Part shown: positions 1 through 8,551 of the stretch, one piece after another
Position numbering within the stretch: the first letter of the stretch is position 1
How the letters are laid out: each line of letters begins with the position of its first letter
Made by a program: the position numbers and the translations under genes
Assembly (NCBI GenBank): GCA_963837285.1
Contig: CAWIMS010000001.1
Span: 62,001 to 126,000 of the forward strand
Direction: 5' to 3'
Length of the DNA stretch: 64,000 nucleotides
Origin: Planosporangium sp963837285
Lineage (GTDB): Bacteria; Actinomycetota; Actinomycetes; Mycobacteriales; Micromonosporaceae
Notes under the pieces: generated by a model
The model's database searches: none
What the model saw: only the letters and a program-made list of their open reading frames with translations
Told to the model about the DNA's origin: nothing

Positions 1-290
1 TACCGGCCGTCGCGGCGCGGCGCGAAATAGGGCCCCTGCGGGTACACGTGGTACCCGTGCTCCGCCAGCCGCAGGTCGCGGACCATGTCCCGGGGCAGCA
101 GGCTCACCACGTAGGACAGGCTGGTCACGGTGTAGTCGGGGCCGAACGGGTGCTCCGAGACGGCGGCGCCACCGACGGTGTGCCGGCGTTCGCAGACCAC
201 CACCCTGCGGCCGGCCCGGGCCAGGTACGCCGCGGCGACCAACCCGTTGTGCCCACCGCCGACCACGATCACGTCGTACGCGTCTGCCAT
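1..290 (-). CDS. FAD-dependent oxidoreductase, phytoene desaturase/PYROXD2-like (N-terminal part)
   Basis: The ATG lies at 290 and the gene runs off the left edge, so only about the first 96 residues are visible. They begin MADAYDVIVVGGGHNG, a dinucleotide-binding Rossmann motif (GxGxxG type), followed by an AAYLARAGRRVVVCE strand and HTVGGAAVSE, which together are the FAD-binding start of the phytoene-desaturase-like amine oxidase superfamily. The segment around FGPDYTVTSLSYVVSLL resembles the PYROXD2-type branch rather than true carotenoid desaturases. The substrate cannot be told from this fragment and the catalytic and C-terminal parts are missing. The next gene (337-852) is on the same strand upstream, with an inverted-repeat element between them. 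Confidence 0.8.
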   Translation of the reverse strand, partial: MADAYDVIVVGGGHNGLVAAAYLARAGRRVVVCERRHTVGGAAVSEHPFGPDYTVTSLSYVVSLLPRDMVRDLRLAEHGYHVYPQGPYFAPRRDGR

Positions 291-309
291 CTCCCGATGG
301 TGCCATGGC

Positions 310-379
310 CGGCGCGACTTCCCGGAAACTGTTGCCTCAGCGCGGATCTGAGGCCACAACTTCCGGCGAGTTGTGCCGG
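310..379. repeat. Long-armed inverted repeat, family A copy 1
   Basis: First of nine copies of a roughly 70-bp element. The left arm reads GACTTCCCGGAAACTG then TTGCCTCAG; the right arm reads CTGAGGCCACAACTTCC then GGCGAGTTGTGCC. The arms are less perfect here than in other copies. It overlaps the 3' end of the membrane protein gene 337-852 and gives that protein its last residues and stop codon. Confidence 0.85.
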
Positions 380-852
380 TCTCGGCGGCGATGACTCAGC
401 GCCAGCAGGCCGGTACCGAAGCCGAGCAGCGGACCGGCGGCCAGACCCAGCCAGGCGCCCTGCGATGCCTCTCCGGTCACCTTGAGCGCCGCCACCCCCT
501 GCGCCACCGTGTTCGCCGCCTGCGCGCCGATGTTGTTGGCGATCGTCACCACGATGAGCGCGGTGAGGAGGCCGGCCACCGGGGCGACGCTGAGCGCCAC
601 GTCGGTGGTACGCCCGGCGCCGAACACCACCAGCGCGAGGAGCCCGGCGAGTACCCCGATCGCCAGCAGGTACCAGGTCCCGCTCGGCGCCTGGAACACC
701 GCGATCGGACCCTCCCGGTCCACCGGCAGATCGTTCAGCGCGCTGCCGCGTACCCGGTATCTGCCCCACGGCACGGCGAGCGACGCGATCCCGGCCAGCA
801 GGCCGAGCCCGGCGAGAAGGGCTCCAGAGGCGGTGAGAAGTACGCGCGGCAT
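337..852 (-). CDS. Four-helix membrane protein of unknown function
   Basis: The protein has 171 residues from an ATG at 852 (MPRVLLTASGALLAG). Four hydrophobic stretches are visible: around residues 4-25, 60-80, 90-112 and 133-152, with an extracytoplasmic-type loop after the first helix (PWGRYRVRGSALNDLP). No enzymatic motif was found and no family is recognised. The last residues, RDRHNSPEVVAS, and the stop are encoded by the inverted repeat at 310-379, so the native C terminus may have been replaced when the repeat arrived. It is divergent from the OsmC gene with a 45-bp gap. An in-frame start further upstream exists but would overlap the OsmC gene. Confidence 0.65.
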   Translation of the reverse strand: MPRVLLTASGALLAGLGLLAGIASLAVPWGRYRVRGSALNDLPVDREGPIAVFQAPSGTWYLLAIGVLAGLLALVVFGAGRTTDVALSVAPVAGLLTALIVVTIANNIGAQAANTVAQGVAALKVTGEASQGAWLGLAAGPLLGFGTGLLALSHRRRDRHNSPEVVASDPR

Positions 853-897
853 CCGGGCATCGTCGCACCGGGTTTCCGGATGGGCTAGCGTCAGCCT

Positions 898-1332
898 ATG
901 CCTATCCGTACTGCATCCGCCCGCTGGCAGGGCAATCTGACCGAGGGTTCCGGCACGATCCGCACCGGCAAGGGCGGCGTTCGAGGGCAACTACTCGTTC
1001 AAGTCCCGCTTCGAGGAGGGCGAGGGCACCAACCCCGAGGAGCTGATCGCGCGCCGCCCACGCCGGCTGCTTCTCGATGGCGTTCTCCAAGGCCCTGTCG
1101 CCGACGCCGGTCACGCGCCGACCTCGGTCGAGACCACCGCGCAAGGTGCACCTCGGACAAGACCGACGCCGGCATGGCCGTGACCCGGATCGACCTGGAG
1201 ACCGTCGGCGACGTGCCGGGCATCGACGAGGCCGAGTTCCAGAAGATCGCCGAGGCGGCCAAGGCCAACTGCCCGATCTCCCGGCTGCTCTCGCCCGGCG
1301 CCGAGATCACCCTCGACGCGACGCTCGTCTAG
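898..1332 (+). CDS. OsmC family peroxiredoxin (frameshifted)
   Basis: Pieced together across frames the product is an approximately 143-residue OsmC/Ohr-type thiol peroxidase that reduces organic hydroperoxides in the cytoplasm. It begins MPIRTASARWQGNLTEG, continues with a GEGTNPEELIAA segment, then the first redox cysteine in HAGCFSMAFSKAL, and ends with the second cysteine in NCPISRLLSPG. The two-cysteine layout matches the family. The reading frame breaks near 988 (an extra T after GGCGGCG), 1050, 1090, 1141 and 1155, mostly by single added bases. Either this is a dead gene or, more likely given similar breaks in neighbours, the sequence has errors here. A strong hairpin terminator follows at 1346-1375. 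Confidence 0.75.
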   Translation: MPIRTASARWQGNLTEGSGTIRTGKGGVRGQLLVQVPLRGGRGHQPRGADRAPPTPAASRWRSPRPCRRRRSRADLGRDHRARCTSDKTDAGMAVTRIDLETVGDVPGIDEAEFQKIAEAAKANCPISRLLSPGAEITLDATLV

Positions 1333-1345
1333 AACTTCTTCCATC

Positions 1346-1375
1346 GGCGCCCCGCGGACCCTGTCGCGGGGCGCC
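1346..1375. terminator. Hairpin terminator after the OsmC gene
   Basis: Perfect 11-bp arms GGCGCCCCGCG and CGCGGGGCGCC enclose an 8-nt loop, starting 14 bases after the OsmC stop codon. No T-run follows, as is usual for high-GC actinobacterial hairpin terminators. Confidence 0.7.
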
Positions 1376-1424
1376 GTCGTGTACCCGTCCGACTACCTGC
1401 CCCGGCTGGTCGGGGTGGCGCACA

Positions 1425-1789
1425 ATGCCGCGCGTGCCGGTCGAGATGAGCCGCGAGCGGTTCGAGGAACTGGTCGGTGACGCGCTCGACGAGGTGCCGC
1501 GCGGAGCTGCTCGGGCTGATGAGACAACGTGGTGATCCTGGTCGAGGACGACCCGCCCCAGGGCGAGCCGACGCTGCTCGGCCTCTACGAGGGGCACGCG
1601 CTGACCAACCGCGGCTGGGACTACGCCGGCGTGCTGCCCGACCGGATCATCATCTACCGCAACCCGATCCTGCGGATCTGCGACACCGACGACGACGTCG
1701 TCGACGAGGTCGCCGTGACGGTCGTGCACGAGATCGCCCACCACTTCGGCATCGACGACGAGCGGCTGCACGAACTCGGCTGGGGCTGA
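1425..1789 (+). CDS. Zincin-like metallopeptidase family protein (frameshifted)
   Basis: About 120 residues, starting at the ATG in MPRVPVEMSRERFEELV and ending ERLHELGWG. The motif VVHEIAHHFGID near the C terminus is the HExxH zinc-binding signature of the small zincin-like family formerly called DUF1025, and the preceding DDVVDEVAVT helix is typical. This family's substrate is unknown. The frame breaks near 1500 (extra base in GTGCCGCGCGGAG) and again near 1525, which joins the N-terminal part to a downstream frame that begins VVILVEDDPP. Length after repair equals the family norm, so the gene is probably intact in the cell. Confidence 0.75.
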
Positions 1790-1869
1790 CCGGCCTGGAC
1801 CAGCGTCACCGTGATGCCGGTTGCACGGGCGCCTACCTCGGGCACACCACCCGGATCAGGAGGAAACAC

Positions 1870-2605
1870 ATGCGCAGCGCGCTGTTCTCCGCGGAGAACC
1901 TGGAGAAGGAGTCCGCCCAGCCCGGCATGCGGCTGCAGAACTCCAAGATGCTGAAGGTCGAGCTCAACGGCGAGGTCGATGGCCCGGATCGGGTCGATGG
2001 TCGCCTACCAGGGCCAGGTGCAGTTCCAGGCGCTCGGCTCCGGCGGCATCGGCAAGTTCCTCAAGCAGAAGCTCACCGGCGAGGGCGTACCGCTGATGAA
2101 GGTCGCCGGCCGCGGTGACGTGTTCCTCGCCGACCGGGCCAGCCGACGTGCACCTCATCGACCTGGAGCCGGGCGACGCCCTTCGATCAACGGCGCCAAC
2201 GTGCTCGCCTTCGACTCGACGCTCCAGTACGACATCAAGATGGTCGGCGGCGCCGGGATGGTCTCGTCGTCCGGCCTGTTCAACTGCGTCTTCACCGGCC
2301 AGGGCCGGATCGCCATCACCACCAAGGGCACGCCGGTCGTGCTCAACGTCGACCAGCCGACCTACGTCGACCCGCAGGCCGCGATCTGCTGGTCGGCCAA
2401 CCTGCAGACCGGGTACCACCGCGCCGACCAGCTCGGCCTCGGCACGCTGCTCGGGCGTACCACCGGCGAGGCGTTCACGATGAGCTTCGCCGGCCAGGGC
2501 TTCGTGGTCGTGCAGCCGTCGGAGGAGCCGCCGGTGGCCTGGCCGGTTCCGGCGCCGGCCAGCAGCAGCAGGGCAGGCCTGCTCGGCGGCCTGCTCGGCA
2601 GCTGA
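1870..2605 (+). CDS. AIM24 family protein (frameshifted)
   Basis: A beta-rich AIM24/TIGR00266-type protein of about 245 residues; bacterial members have no settled function. The start ATG (MRSALFSAENLEKES) follows a clear AGGAGGAAAC ribosome binding site. Recognisable pieces are KMLKVELNGEVMARIGSMVAY, with the frame changing at 1978, GQVQFQALGSGGIGKFLK, DVHLIDLEPGDA, and the end QGFVVVQPSEEPP followed by a small-residue tail GLLGGLLGS that is typical of actinobacterial members. Frame breaks lie near 1978 (extra G in GTCGATGG), 2140 and 2180. It is codirectional with the metallopeptidase, 80 bp downstream. Confidence 0.8.
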
Positions 2606-2615
2606 CGCCCGCCTC

Positions 2616-2681
2616 CGCGTCGATCTAGGAGATGGTGGCCGGTTGCCCGGCTTGTCCCGTCATTCGTCCTAGATCGACGCG
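2616..2681. terminator. Inverted repeat between AIM24 and pheA 3' ends
   Basis: Perfect 15-bp arms CGCGTCGATCTAGGA (2616-2630) and TCCTAGATCGACGCG (2667-2681) flank a 36-bp loop. It sits exactly between two convergent genes, so a bidirectional terminator or mRNA-end structure is the simplest reading. The long loop is unusual for an intrinsic terminator. Confidence 0.55.
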
Positions 2682-2689
2682 TTGAGGGG

Positions 2690-3646
2690 TCAGGTCACGT
2701 CGCCCGCGCGGAGCCGGGTCAGCCAGGCCGCCGCGTCGGCGAAGTCGGCGTCCGAGAGGCCGGCCGGCGCCGGGACCGGCGGTCGCCGCCGTCGGCGCAG
2801 CGGTGCCGCGGGTACGACCCGAGGAAGCGCACGTCGGCGCAGACCCGGCGCAGCCCCTGCAGCGCCTCGCCCATCCGGGCGTCGGCCACGTGACCGGTGC
2901 AGTCGAGGAAGAAGACGTACCGGCCGAGCCGCCTCCCCGGTCGGGTCGGGACTCGATCCGGGTGAGGTTGACCCCGCGTACCGCCAGTTCGGTGAGCACC
3001 GCGAGCAGCGCACCGACCCGGTCGTGCGCGATGTAGACCGCGAGCGAGGTCAGGTCGTCGCCGGTCGGCGCGGGTGGCGGGCCGGGCCGGGACACCAGGG
3101 CGAACCGGGTCATCGCGTCCGGGTGGTCGGCGATCTTCTCGGCCAGCACGGTGAGCCGGTGCGCGGCTGGCGCCGATCGGCGCGCAGATCGCCGCGTCGT
3201 ACTCGCCGGCCGCCGCCGCCTGGGCCGCCGCCCCGTTGGAGAGCACGTCGACCACCGCCGCGTCGGGCAGGTTGGCCCGCAGCCAGCGCCGGCACTGCGC
3301 GCTCGCCTGCGGGTGCGCGGCGATCGATCCGGATCCCGGCCAGCGGCGCCGGCGTCCGGGCGCCGAGCACGAACTCGACCGGCAGCACCACCTCACGGGT
3401 GATCACCAGCGGCTCGCCGTCGGCCAGCTCGTCCAGGGTCACTCCGACCGCGCCGCCGATCGAGTTCTCCAGCGGCACCAGCGCGGCGTCGGCGTCACCG
3501 GCGCGAACCGCGTCCAGCGCCTCGGGCACGCTGCGCGCCGGGGTACGGGTGCCGCGCTCGGCGGCGGGAATCGTGCGCAGCGCCTGCTCGGCGAAGGTGC
3601 CCTCGGGACCGAGGTAGACGAAGCGGTTCGGCGGTACCCCAGGCAT
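2690..3646 (-). CDS. pheA: Prephenate dehydratase (frameshifted)
   Basis: Converts prephenate to phenylpyruvate in phenylalanine synthesis. The N terminus FVYLGPEGTFAEQAL and the segment LVPLENSIGGAVGVTLDEL are hallmark motifs of the PDT domain (residues 1-190). The C-terminal ACT regulatory domain appears as AVYIAHDRVGALLAVLTEL and VNLTRIESRP, the phenylalanine-binding ESRP signature. Between these parts the frame breaks near 3170-3330 and again near 2935. The protein ends DAAAWLTRLRAGDVT. The length after repair, about 315 residues, is close to actinobacterial PheA. It is convergent with the AIM24 gene, with a hairpin between them. Confidence 0.85.
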
Positions 3647-3667
3647 GGTGCTGAGACTATCCCGAGG

Positions 3668-4186
3668 TCACTGACAGTGTGCGGCGGACACTATGCCGCT
3701 CGGTGCCGCGCCGGTGACCTCCGGGGTGCAGACGTATGTGCCAGCGATCACCACGGTGAGCGAGGAAGCCGAGCCACGGGTCACGACCTGGAGCGGGTCG
3801 TGGTCCGGGACGCTCATGATCGTGTACTGCCAGGAGTCCGCGCACAGCGGCCCGGTCAGCACCTGCGGCGTCACGCCCGGCGGGAGCAGGTTGCGGTCCC
3901 GGCGCAGGGCGGCGATCACCTGGCTGGCGCTCGGCCGGCCACCGCACGCGACCGCGACGGTGTCCGCCGCTGCGGTGGGGACGTCGGTCGGCGGCAACGG
4001 TTCCTCTGTCGGGTACGAGTCGTCGTCCGGGTTCGTGGTGTCGTCGGCCGACGGTGAGTCGGTCGGTCGGGCCGGCGCCGACCGGACCGGGTGCCCCATC
4101 GGCGTGCGCTCGACGTGGCCACATCCGGCCATGGTCAACACGATCGCGGCTGCCAGTGCCCCGAACACCAGCTTCGTCGATGTCAC
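3668..4186 (-). CDS. Predicted lipoprotein of unknown function
   Basis: About 172 residues from GTG at 4186, chosen because AGGGAG lies just upstream and because it places a signal peptide at the N terminus: VTSTKLVFGALAAAIVLT followed by the lipobox TMAGC. A Ser/Thr/Pro/Asp-rich linker (PTDSPSADDTTNPDDDS) follows, typical of surface-tethered lipoproteins, and then a small folded region with three further cysteines (VACGGRPSAS, LCADSWQYT, YVCTPEV). No known domain was identified. It ends 21 bp from the pheA start on the same strand. The upstream region carries inverted repeat copy 2. Confidence 0.65.
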   Translation of the reverse strand: MTSTKLVFGALAAAIVLTMAGCGHVERTPMGHPVRSAPARPTDSPSADDTTNPDDDSYPTEEPLPPTDVPTAAADTVAVACGGRPSASQVIAALRRDRNLLPPGVTPQVLTGPLCADSWQYTIMSVPDHDPLQVVTRGSASSLTVVIAGTYVCTPEVTGAAPSGIVSAAHCQ

Positions 4187-4200
4187 CGAATCTCCCTGAT

Positions 4201-4269
4201 CGGCACAACTTCCCGGAAACTGTGGCCTCATCACGGTACCGAGGCAACAACTTCCCGGAAGTTGTGCCG
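4201..4269. repeat. Long-armed inverted repeat, family A copy 2
   Basis: The left arm CGGCACAACTTCCCGGAAAC with TGTGGCCTC pairs with GAGGCAACAACTTCCCGGAA and GTTGTGCCG. It lies between the lipoprotein gene start and the 3' end of the ACT-domain gene, both on the minus strand, so it is where a terminator for the ACT gene would be. Confidence 0.85.
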
Positions 4270-4300
4270 GCTCGCGGGAAGTTGCCGCCGGCCTCCGGTC

Positions 4301-4690
4301 CTATTTGGTGACCCGGTGGCCGGCCGCGGTCAGGGCGGCGATCGCCTCGTTGAGGCGCACCGACGGCACCAGGAGATAGTCCGTGTCGTACGTGGAGAAG
4401 GCGAAGATGTTCACCCGGGCATCCGCCAGCGGGCTCACGATCGACGCCAGGATTCCGGTGAGCGCGAGGTTGACCGGCCCGGCGACGCGCAGGCACCGCC
4501 ACGGCGTCTCGACGACCGCATCCTCCGGTACATGCGCCGCGGGGCACATGATGGACATTTCCTCGGACGTCCACGTCACGGACACCACGCCGCCGTTGCT
4601 GGCATGCGTCACCAGACCGCTGGGCAGGGCCGAGCCGACCGGCAACCGGCACACCGCGTAGTCGTCGCGCAGCAGTTCGAGGTCAAGCAT
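4301..4690 (-). CDS. ACT domain-containing protein
   Basis: 129 residues, MLDLELLRDDYAVCRLPVG to TAAGHRVTK. The fold pattern is that of the small CASTOR/ACT_7-type proteins: a first half with PWRCLRVAGPVN and a second half with LTGILASIVSPLADARVNI followed by FAFSTYDTDYLLV, which is the amino-acid-binding ACT core. Members are thought to sense amino acids; the ligand is not known here. It stands alone, with the convergent-side repeat copy 2 about 30 bp after its stop. Confidence 0.75.
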   Translation of the reverse strand: MLDLELLRDDYAVCRLPVGSALPSGLVTHASNGGVVSVTWTSEEMSIMCPAAHVPEDAVVETPWRCLRVAGPVNLALTGILASIVSPLADARVNIFAFSTYDTDYLLVPSVRLNEAIAALTAAGHRVTK

Positions 4691-4766
4691 GCCAAGGAGA
4701 GTACGGCTCGACCGGCGACCGGACCAACAGCGATGATCTCGAATGTACGGTGAATTGCTCCTAATT

Positions 4767-5198
4767 TCAGACAGAGCTGAAGAACGTGAGCGAGCCGGTC
4801 GGTCGGGTCCCGTCGAGGAGCGGCGTGGCGATCGCGTCGAGGGTGCACGCGCCGTCACGGCACTCGACCCGGAGCAGGCCGCGGGCAAGCCGGCCGGACG
4901 CCAGCGCCAGCAGCGGTGGGATCTTGCTCACCTCGCCCTCGTCGAGGGCGACCCCGGCGGCCGAGAAGTCGAGCGGCCGGAGCACGTCGAGCAGCCGTTG
5001 CCCGATCGCCGGCTCCTGGAGACCGAGCATCTCGTGGCATGCCGGCGACAGCGCGACCACCACGGCTTCCGCGTTGATGATCAGGCTGGGCTCCGCCGCG
5101 TCGGCGACGGCCTTCGCCCACCGGCCCAGAGACGTCCGCGCCAGCGGGCGCGACCGGGGCGTGACCGGCTCGGTCAGCGACAGTTCGAGATGAGGCAC
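4767..5198 (-). CDS. Small PAS-domain protein
   Basis: 143 residues from GTG at 5198 (VPHLELSLTEPVTPRS). An in-frame GTG 18 bases earlier is possible, but GAGGAGG lies just before 5198 and decides the start. The central region, SLIINAEAVVVALSPACHEMLG, and the later SLTFFSSV end follow the PAS pattern (sensor fold without an attached output domain). Such stand-alone PAS proteins are common in Micromonosporaceae and are likely to bind a ligand or a partner kinase. No kinase or cyclase lies next to it; role unassigned. Confidence 0.65.
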   Translation of the reverse strand: MPHLELSLTEPVTPRSRPLARTSLGRWAKAVADAAEPSLIINAEAVVVALSPACHEMLGLQEPAIGQRLLDVLRPLDFSAAGVALDEGEVSKIPPLLALASGRLARGLLRVECRDGACTLDAIATPLLDGTRPTGSLTFFSSV

Positions 5199-5377
5199 GG
5201 CGCCCTCCTCAGGCACCCGCGGTGCGCGACAGATCCATGAGCCTTTTCATCATCGGCTCTCGGCCGCTGCCGTGCCACTGGCGACGTGCATCTCGGCTAC
5301 ACATTTGCGCATTTCGGCGCCTGCCCGCCGCCGGACGATCGGGTGTCGGGAACTGCCTGTCGCCATACGCGCTGACG

Positions 5378-6079
5378 CTACCCGGCGCGCCGGGTCTTGT
5401 CAGCGGTCGAACTGTCGCCTTCCGGGTACCAGCGGTACCGTTCGGCCAGCGGAACGTACGGTGGGTTGAGCCAGGTCGCCGGGTCGGCGGCCAGTGTGTA
5501 GATCTTCTCGACCGTGCCGGGCGCCAGGCGCTGGCCGCGCGAGTTCAGTACCCGACCAAGCTCCTGGTAGGACGAGATGATCACGCCCTTCGGCATGCCG
5601 TACACGCTGATCGTCCCGCTGCCCGCGAACGCCAGCACCGGCATGACCGGCACGGATACGCCGGCGATCCGGGAGAGTGCCGTCGCGGCGAGCTTCGCGT
5701 TCTTGCGTGCCTCCTGTACGTACTTGGGGCGGCGGCCGTCGATCTGCACCACGTCGCCGGCGAAGCTGACCCGGCTACGCCCGTGGTCCTTCACCGTGAC
5801 GGCGAAGATCCCGCCAGGGCCTACCGCGAGGAAGCTCATCCGGTCAGATCCCGCGGTGGCCTGGAGGTCGAGTACCCGCCAGTTGTGCCCGAGGGCTTCC
5901 AGGCGCTGCGCCGCGCGCTGGTGTGCCATCTCGGCTCGTCGCGTCTCCCGATCAGCGCGCCGACCGCGGATCCACTCCAATGGGGACGGTCGGCTCTCGA
6001 TGACGGGCTTCGCTGGTGCGTACCGTTCGGCTGTCGGCCGAAGGCCCGGACCTTCGTTGGCATGGAGGAAACTGGTCAT
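5378..6079 (-). CDS. NERD-type nuclease-related domain protein
   Basis: 233 residues from ATG at 6079, set by the strong GGGAGGTGCGTG site just upstream. After a basic Arg-rich segment (WIRGRRADRETRRAEM) comes a NERD-like core: LDLQATAGSDRMSFLAVGPG, then GIFAVTVKDHGRSRV and YVQEARKNAKLAATAL, corresponding to the DhlVhspxG and vKhh strands of the family. NERD proteins are predicted nucleases or DNA-associated factors and the exact role is unknown. A 16-bp perfect palindrome (ACCCGGCGCGCCGGGT, 5380-5395) overlaps the stop region and could act in termination. Confidence 0.6.
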   Translation of the reverse strand: MTSFLHANEGPGLRPTAERYAPAKPVIESRPSPLEWIRGRRADRETRRAEMAHQRAAQRLEALGHNWRVLDLQATAGSDRMSFLAVGPGGIFAVTVKDHGRSRVSFAGDVVQIDGRRPKYVQEARKNAKLAATALSRIAGVSVPVMPVLAFAGSGTISVYGMPKGVIISSYQELGRVLNSRGQRLAPGTVEKIYTLAADPATWLNPPYVPLAERYRWYPEGDSSTADKTRRAG

Positions 6080-6268
6080 CACGCACCTCCCATGTCGTCC
6101 CGGACTGTGTGTGTCCAACTACCGTACGTGTCAAAAGGCACCTACATCGATAGGCGAGGCGTTGAATGAGCGCGAGTGAGTAGGGATGAATGCCACATTC
6201 ACGAAAATCGTGAGTTCACATGGCGCTCAAGCGGGCCATTTCGGACCTGGCCGTTAGGGTGATGAGTC

Positions 6269-7475
6269 GTGAGCCATTACGTCGATAGCGAGGTCGGCCG
6301 GCTGGGTACCGTCCTGCTGCACCGTCCGGGTCCCGAGCTGGCCCGGCTCACCCCGCGCAACAACGACTCGCTCCTGTTCGACGGGATCCCGTGGGTCGGC
6401 CGGGCGCAGGAGGAGCACGACGCGTTCGCGGCCGCGCTGCGCGACCACGGCGTCGAGGTGCTCTACCTCGCCGACCTGCTCGCCGAGACGCTGGCCGTGC
6501 CGGCCGCCCGGGAGGAACTGACCGAGGCGGTGCTCGCCGACTGCCGGCTCGGCGACACGCTGCGCGCCGGCGTCGCCGACCACCTCGCCGACCTGGACCC
6601 GGCCGGCGCTCGCCGACGGTACTGATCGCCGGGCTGGCGCACGAGGAGCTACGCACCCGGCAGCGGTGGTCTGGTGTACTCGCTGATGGACCGGCACGAC
6701 TTCGTCATCGATCCGCTGCCCAACCTGCTGTTCACCCGCGACTCGTCGGTCTGGGTCGGGACCGGGTCGGCCGTCACCAGCCTGGCCATGCCGGCCCGGC
6801 GGCGGGAGACCACACTCACCGACGCGATCTACCGCTACCACCCGCGGTTCGCCGGCACCCCGCTTCGTCTACCACGCCGGAGCTGGAGCACCTGGAGGGC
6901 GGCGACGTGCTGCTGCTCGCGCCCGGGGTGATCGCCGTCGGGGTGGGCGAGCGGACCACGGCCGGCCGGCGCCGAGCGGCTGGCCCGGCGGTGTTTCGCC
7001 GCGCGGGCTGGCGCACACCGTACTGGTCGTGCCGATCGCCCAGGAGCGGGCCACCATGCACCTGGACACCGTCTGCACGATGGTCGACGTCGACGCGGTC
7101 GTGATGTACCCGAACGTGGCCGACACCCTCGCGGCGTACACCGTCACGGCCGGCGAAGACGGCGAGCCGCAGGTCGACCGCACCGGCGCCGTTCCTGCGC
7201 GCCGCCGCCAAGGCGATGGGCATGGACACGCTGCGGGTCATCGACACCGGTCTGGACCCGGTCACCGCCGAACGCGAGCAGTGGGACGACGGCAACAACA
7301 CGCTGGCCATCGCGCCCCGGCTGTGCGTCGCGTACGAGCGCAACGTCGAGACCAACGCGCAGCTCGAACGGCCGGCATCGAGGTGATCCGGATCGCCGGC
7401 TCGGAGCTGGGCTCGGGCCGGGGCGGCCCGCGCTGCATGTCCTGCCCGATCAGCAGAACCCGGCTGTCAGCTTGA
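6269..7475 (+). CDS. arcA: Arginine deiminase (frameshifted)
   Basis: Hydrolyses arginine to citrulline and ammonia. The protein starts VSHYVDSEVGRLGTVLLHRPG and shows LTPRNNDSLLFDGIPWV, the DFVIDPLPNLLFTRDSS motif, HLEGGDVLLLAPGV, the ATMHLDTVCTMVD segment that carries the catalytic His, and the catalytic Cys in GGPRCMSCPI at the end. These are spread over several frames with breaks near 6615, 6655, 6865, 6890, 6965-6990, 7190 and 7375, nearly all explicable by one added base. Length after repair (about 400 residues) is normal. No ornithine carbamoyltransferase or carbamate kinase gene is adjacent, so it stands outside a classical arc operon. Confidence 0.85.
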
Positions 7476-7508
7476 TCGGCCAGCTTGATCGGCCAGCTTG
7501 ATCGGCCA
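7470..7508. repeat. Three tandem 13-bp units after arcA
   Basis: Three exact copies of AGCTTGATCGGCC begin at the arcA stop codon region (7470-7482, 7483-7495, 7496-7508), followed by AGCTG. Because each unit carries TGA in one frame, the array gives repeated stops. It lies just before inverted repeat copy 3. Confidence 0.85.
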
Positions 7509-7520
7509 GCTGTCGAGCAT

Positions 7521-7588
7521 CGGCACAACTTCCCGGAAATAGTGGCCTCGGCACCGTCGTGAGGCCACTATTTCCGGGAAGTTGTGCC
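7521..7588. repeat. Long-armed inverted repeat, family A copy 3
   Basis: The most perfect copy: CACAACTTCCCGGAAATAGT plus GGCCTC pairs without mismatch with GAGGCC plus ACTATTTCCGGGAAGTTGTG, leaving a loop of about 11 bases. It lies between the convergent 3' ends of arcA and the DUF5926 gene. Confidence 0.9.
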
Positions 7589-7611
7589 AGCTCTAGCGCG
7601 AGCTGGCGACC

Positions 7612-8498
7612 TCAGCGCAGGGTGAGCTGGCGACCGAGCAGGCCCTGCCGGGCCCGGCGCTCGGCGGCGTCGCAGCGGCACGGTCACGGCCAGCGCCTCG
7701 GCGTACCGCTTCGCGAACTCGGCCACCGGCGCCTCCCACTCGTCGGCGTCCGGCTCCCGGGGCAGGTCCCAGACCGGTACCAGCAGGCCGTGCGCCCGGA
7801 ACATGCCGGCGAACTTGGTGCCCTCGCCGAGCAGCAGGTCACCGGCGGCAGCCAGCCGGGCCAGCGCGTCCAGCGCGGCGTCCTCGTCGTCGGGCAGCAC
7901 CCAGCGCACATGCGCCTTGTCCGGCACCCGGCACCAGTACGCGGCGGGCGCGGCGGCCAGCCGGACCGTCGGGTAGATCGCCGCGTTGGCCCGCTCCAGG
8001 GACGCCTTGACGTTGGCGTCGTCGGCCGCGTCCGGGTCCAGCCAGAACTCGAACCCGTCGTGCAGCGTGACCTCCAGCGGCGCCGTCCACCAGCACGTCC
8101 TGCAGCCGGGGACCCGGGCCGGGCAGGGCCGGCACCGCGACCGTGCCGCCCGGCTCGGTCTCCAGCGCGCGAAGCAGCGCCACCGCCAGGTCCCGGGACA
8201 CGTCGCCGGACTGGACGTGCCGCTGCAGGCCGATGAAGACCCGGCCGTCCGGCTTGGTCATCGCCGGCCACGCCATCGGCAGCACGGTCGCCAGGATGAC
8301 CGGGCGGTCACCGTACTGCTCGACGAAGGCGGGGGCGAGCCGTAGCGGCGCGGTCGCGGCCGGCACCAGCTCGCGCAGGGCGATCCACTCGGGCTCGTCG
8401 GCCAGGCCGTCGAACGGACGGGGGACGAAGACGTCACGCACCTTCTGCCGCTTCGGGGCGTCGGTGCGGGTCCGCGAATTCCTGGCGCGCTTGCTCAC
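7612..8498 (-). CDS. DUF5926 family protein (frameshifted)
   Basis: About 290 residues, beginning MSKRARNSRTRTDAPKRQK then VRDVFVPRPFDGLADEPEWI and ALRELVPAATAPLRL, which is the conserved start of the actinobacterial DUF5926 family (function unknown). The frame breaks near 8095 and 7670; after the second break the minus strand reads a plausible C terminus ending in GLLGRQLTLR with a stop at 7612, the expected family ending. If the frame is not corrected the protein would instead run into inverted repeat copy 3 and end TTSRK. Basic N terminus suggests nucleic acid or ribosome contact, but that is speculation. Confidence 0.75.
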
Positions 8499-8551
8499 GA
8501 CGCCCCAGCCTAGGCGCTACCCGCCGATCGGCAGTGCACCGACCCGGGGGT

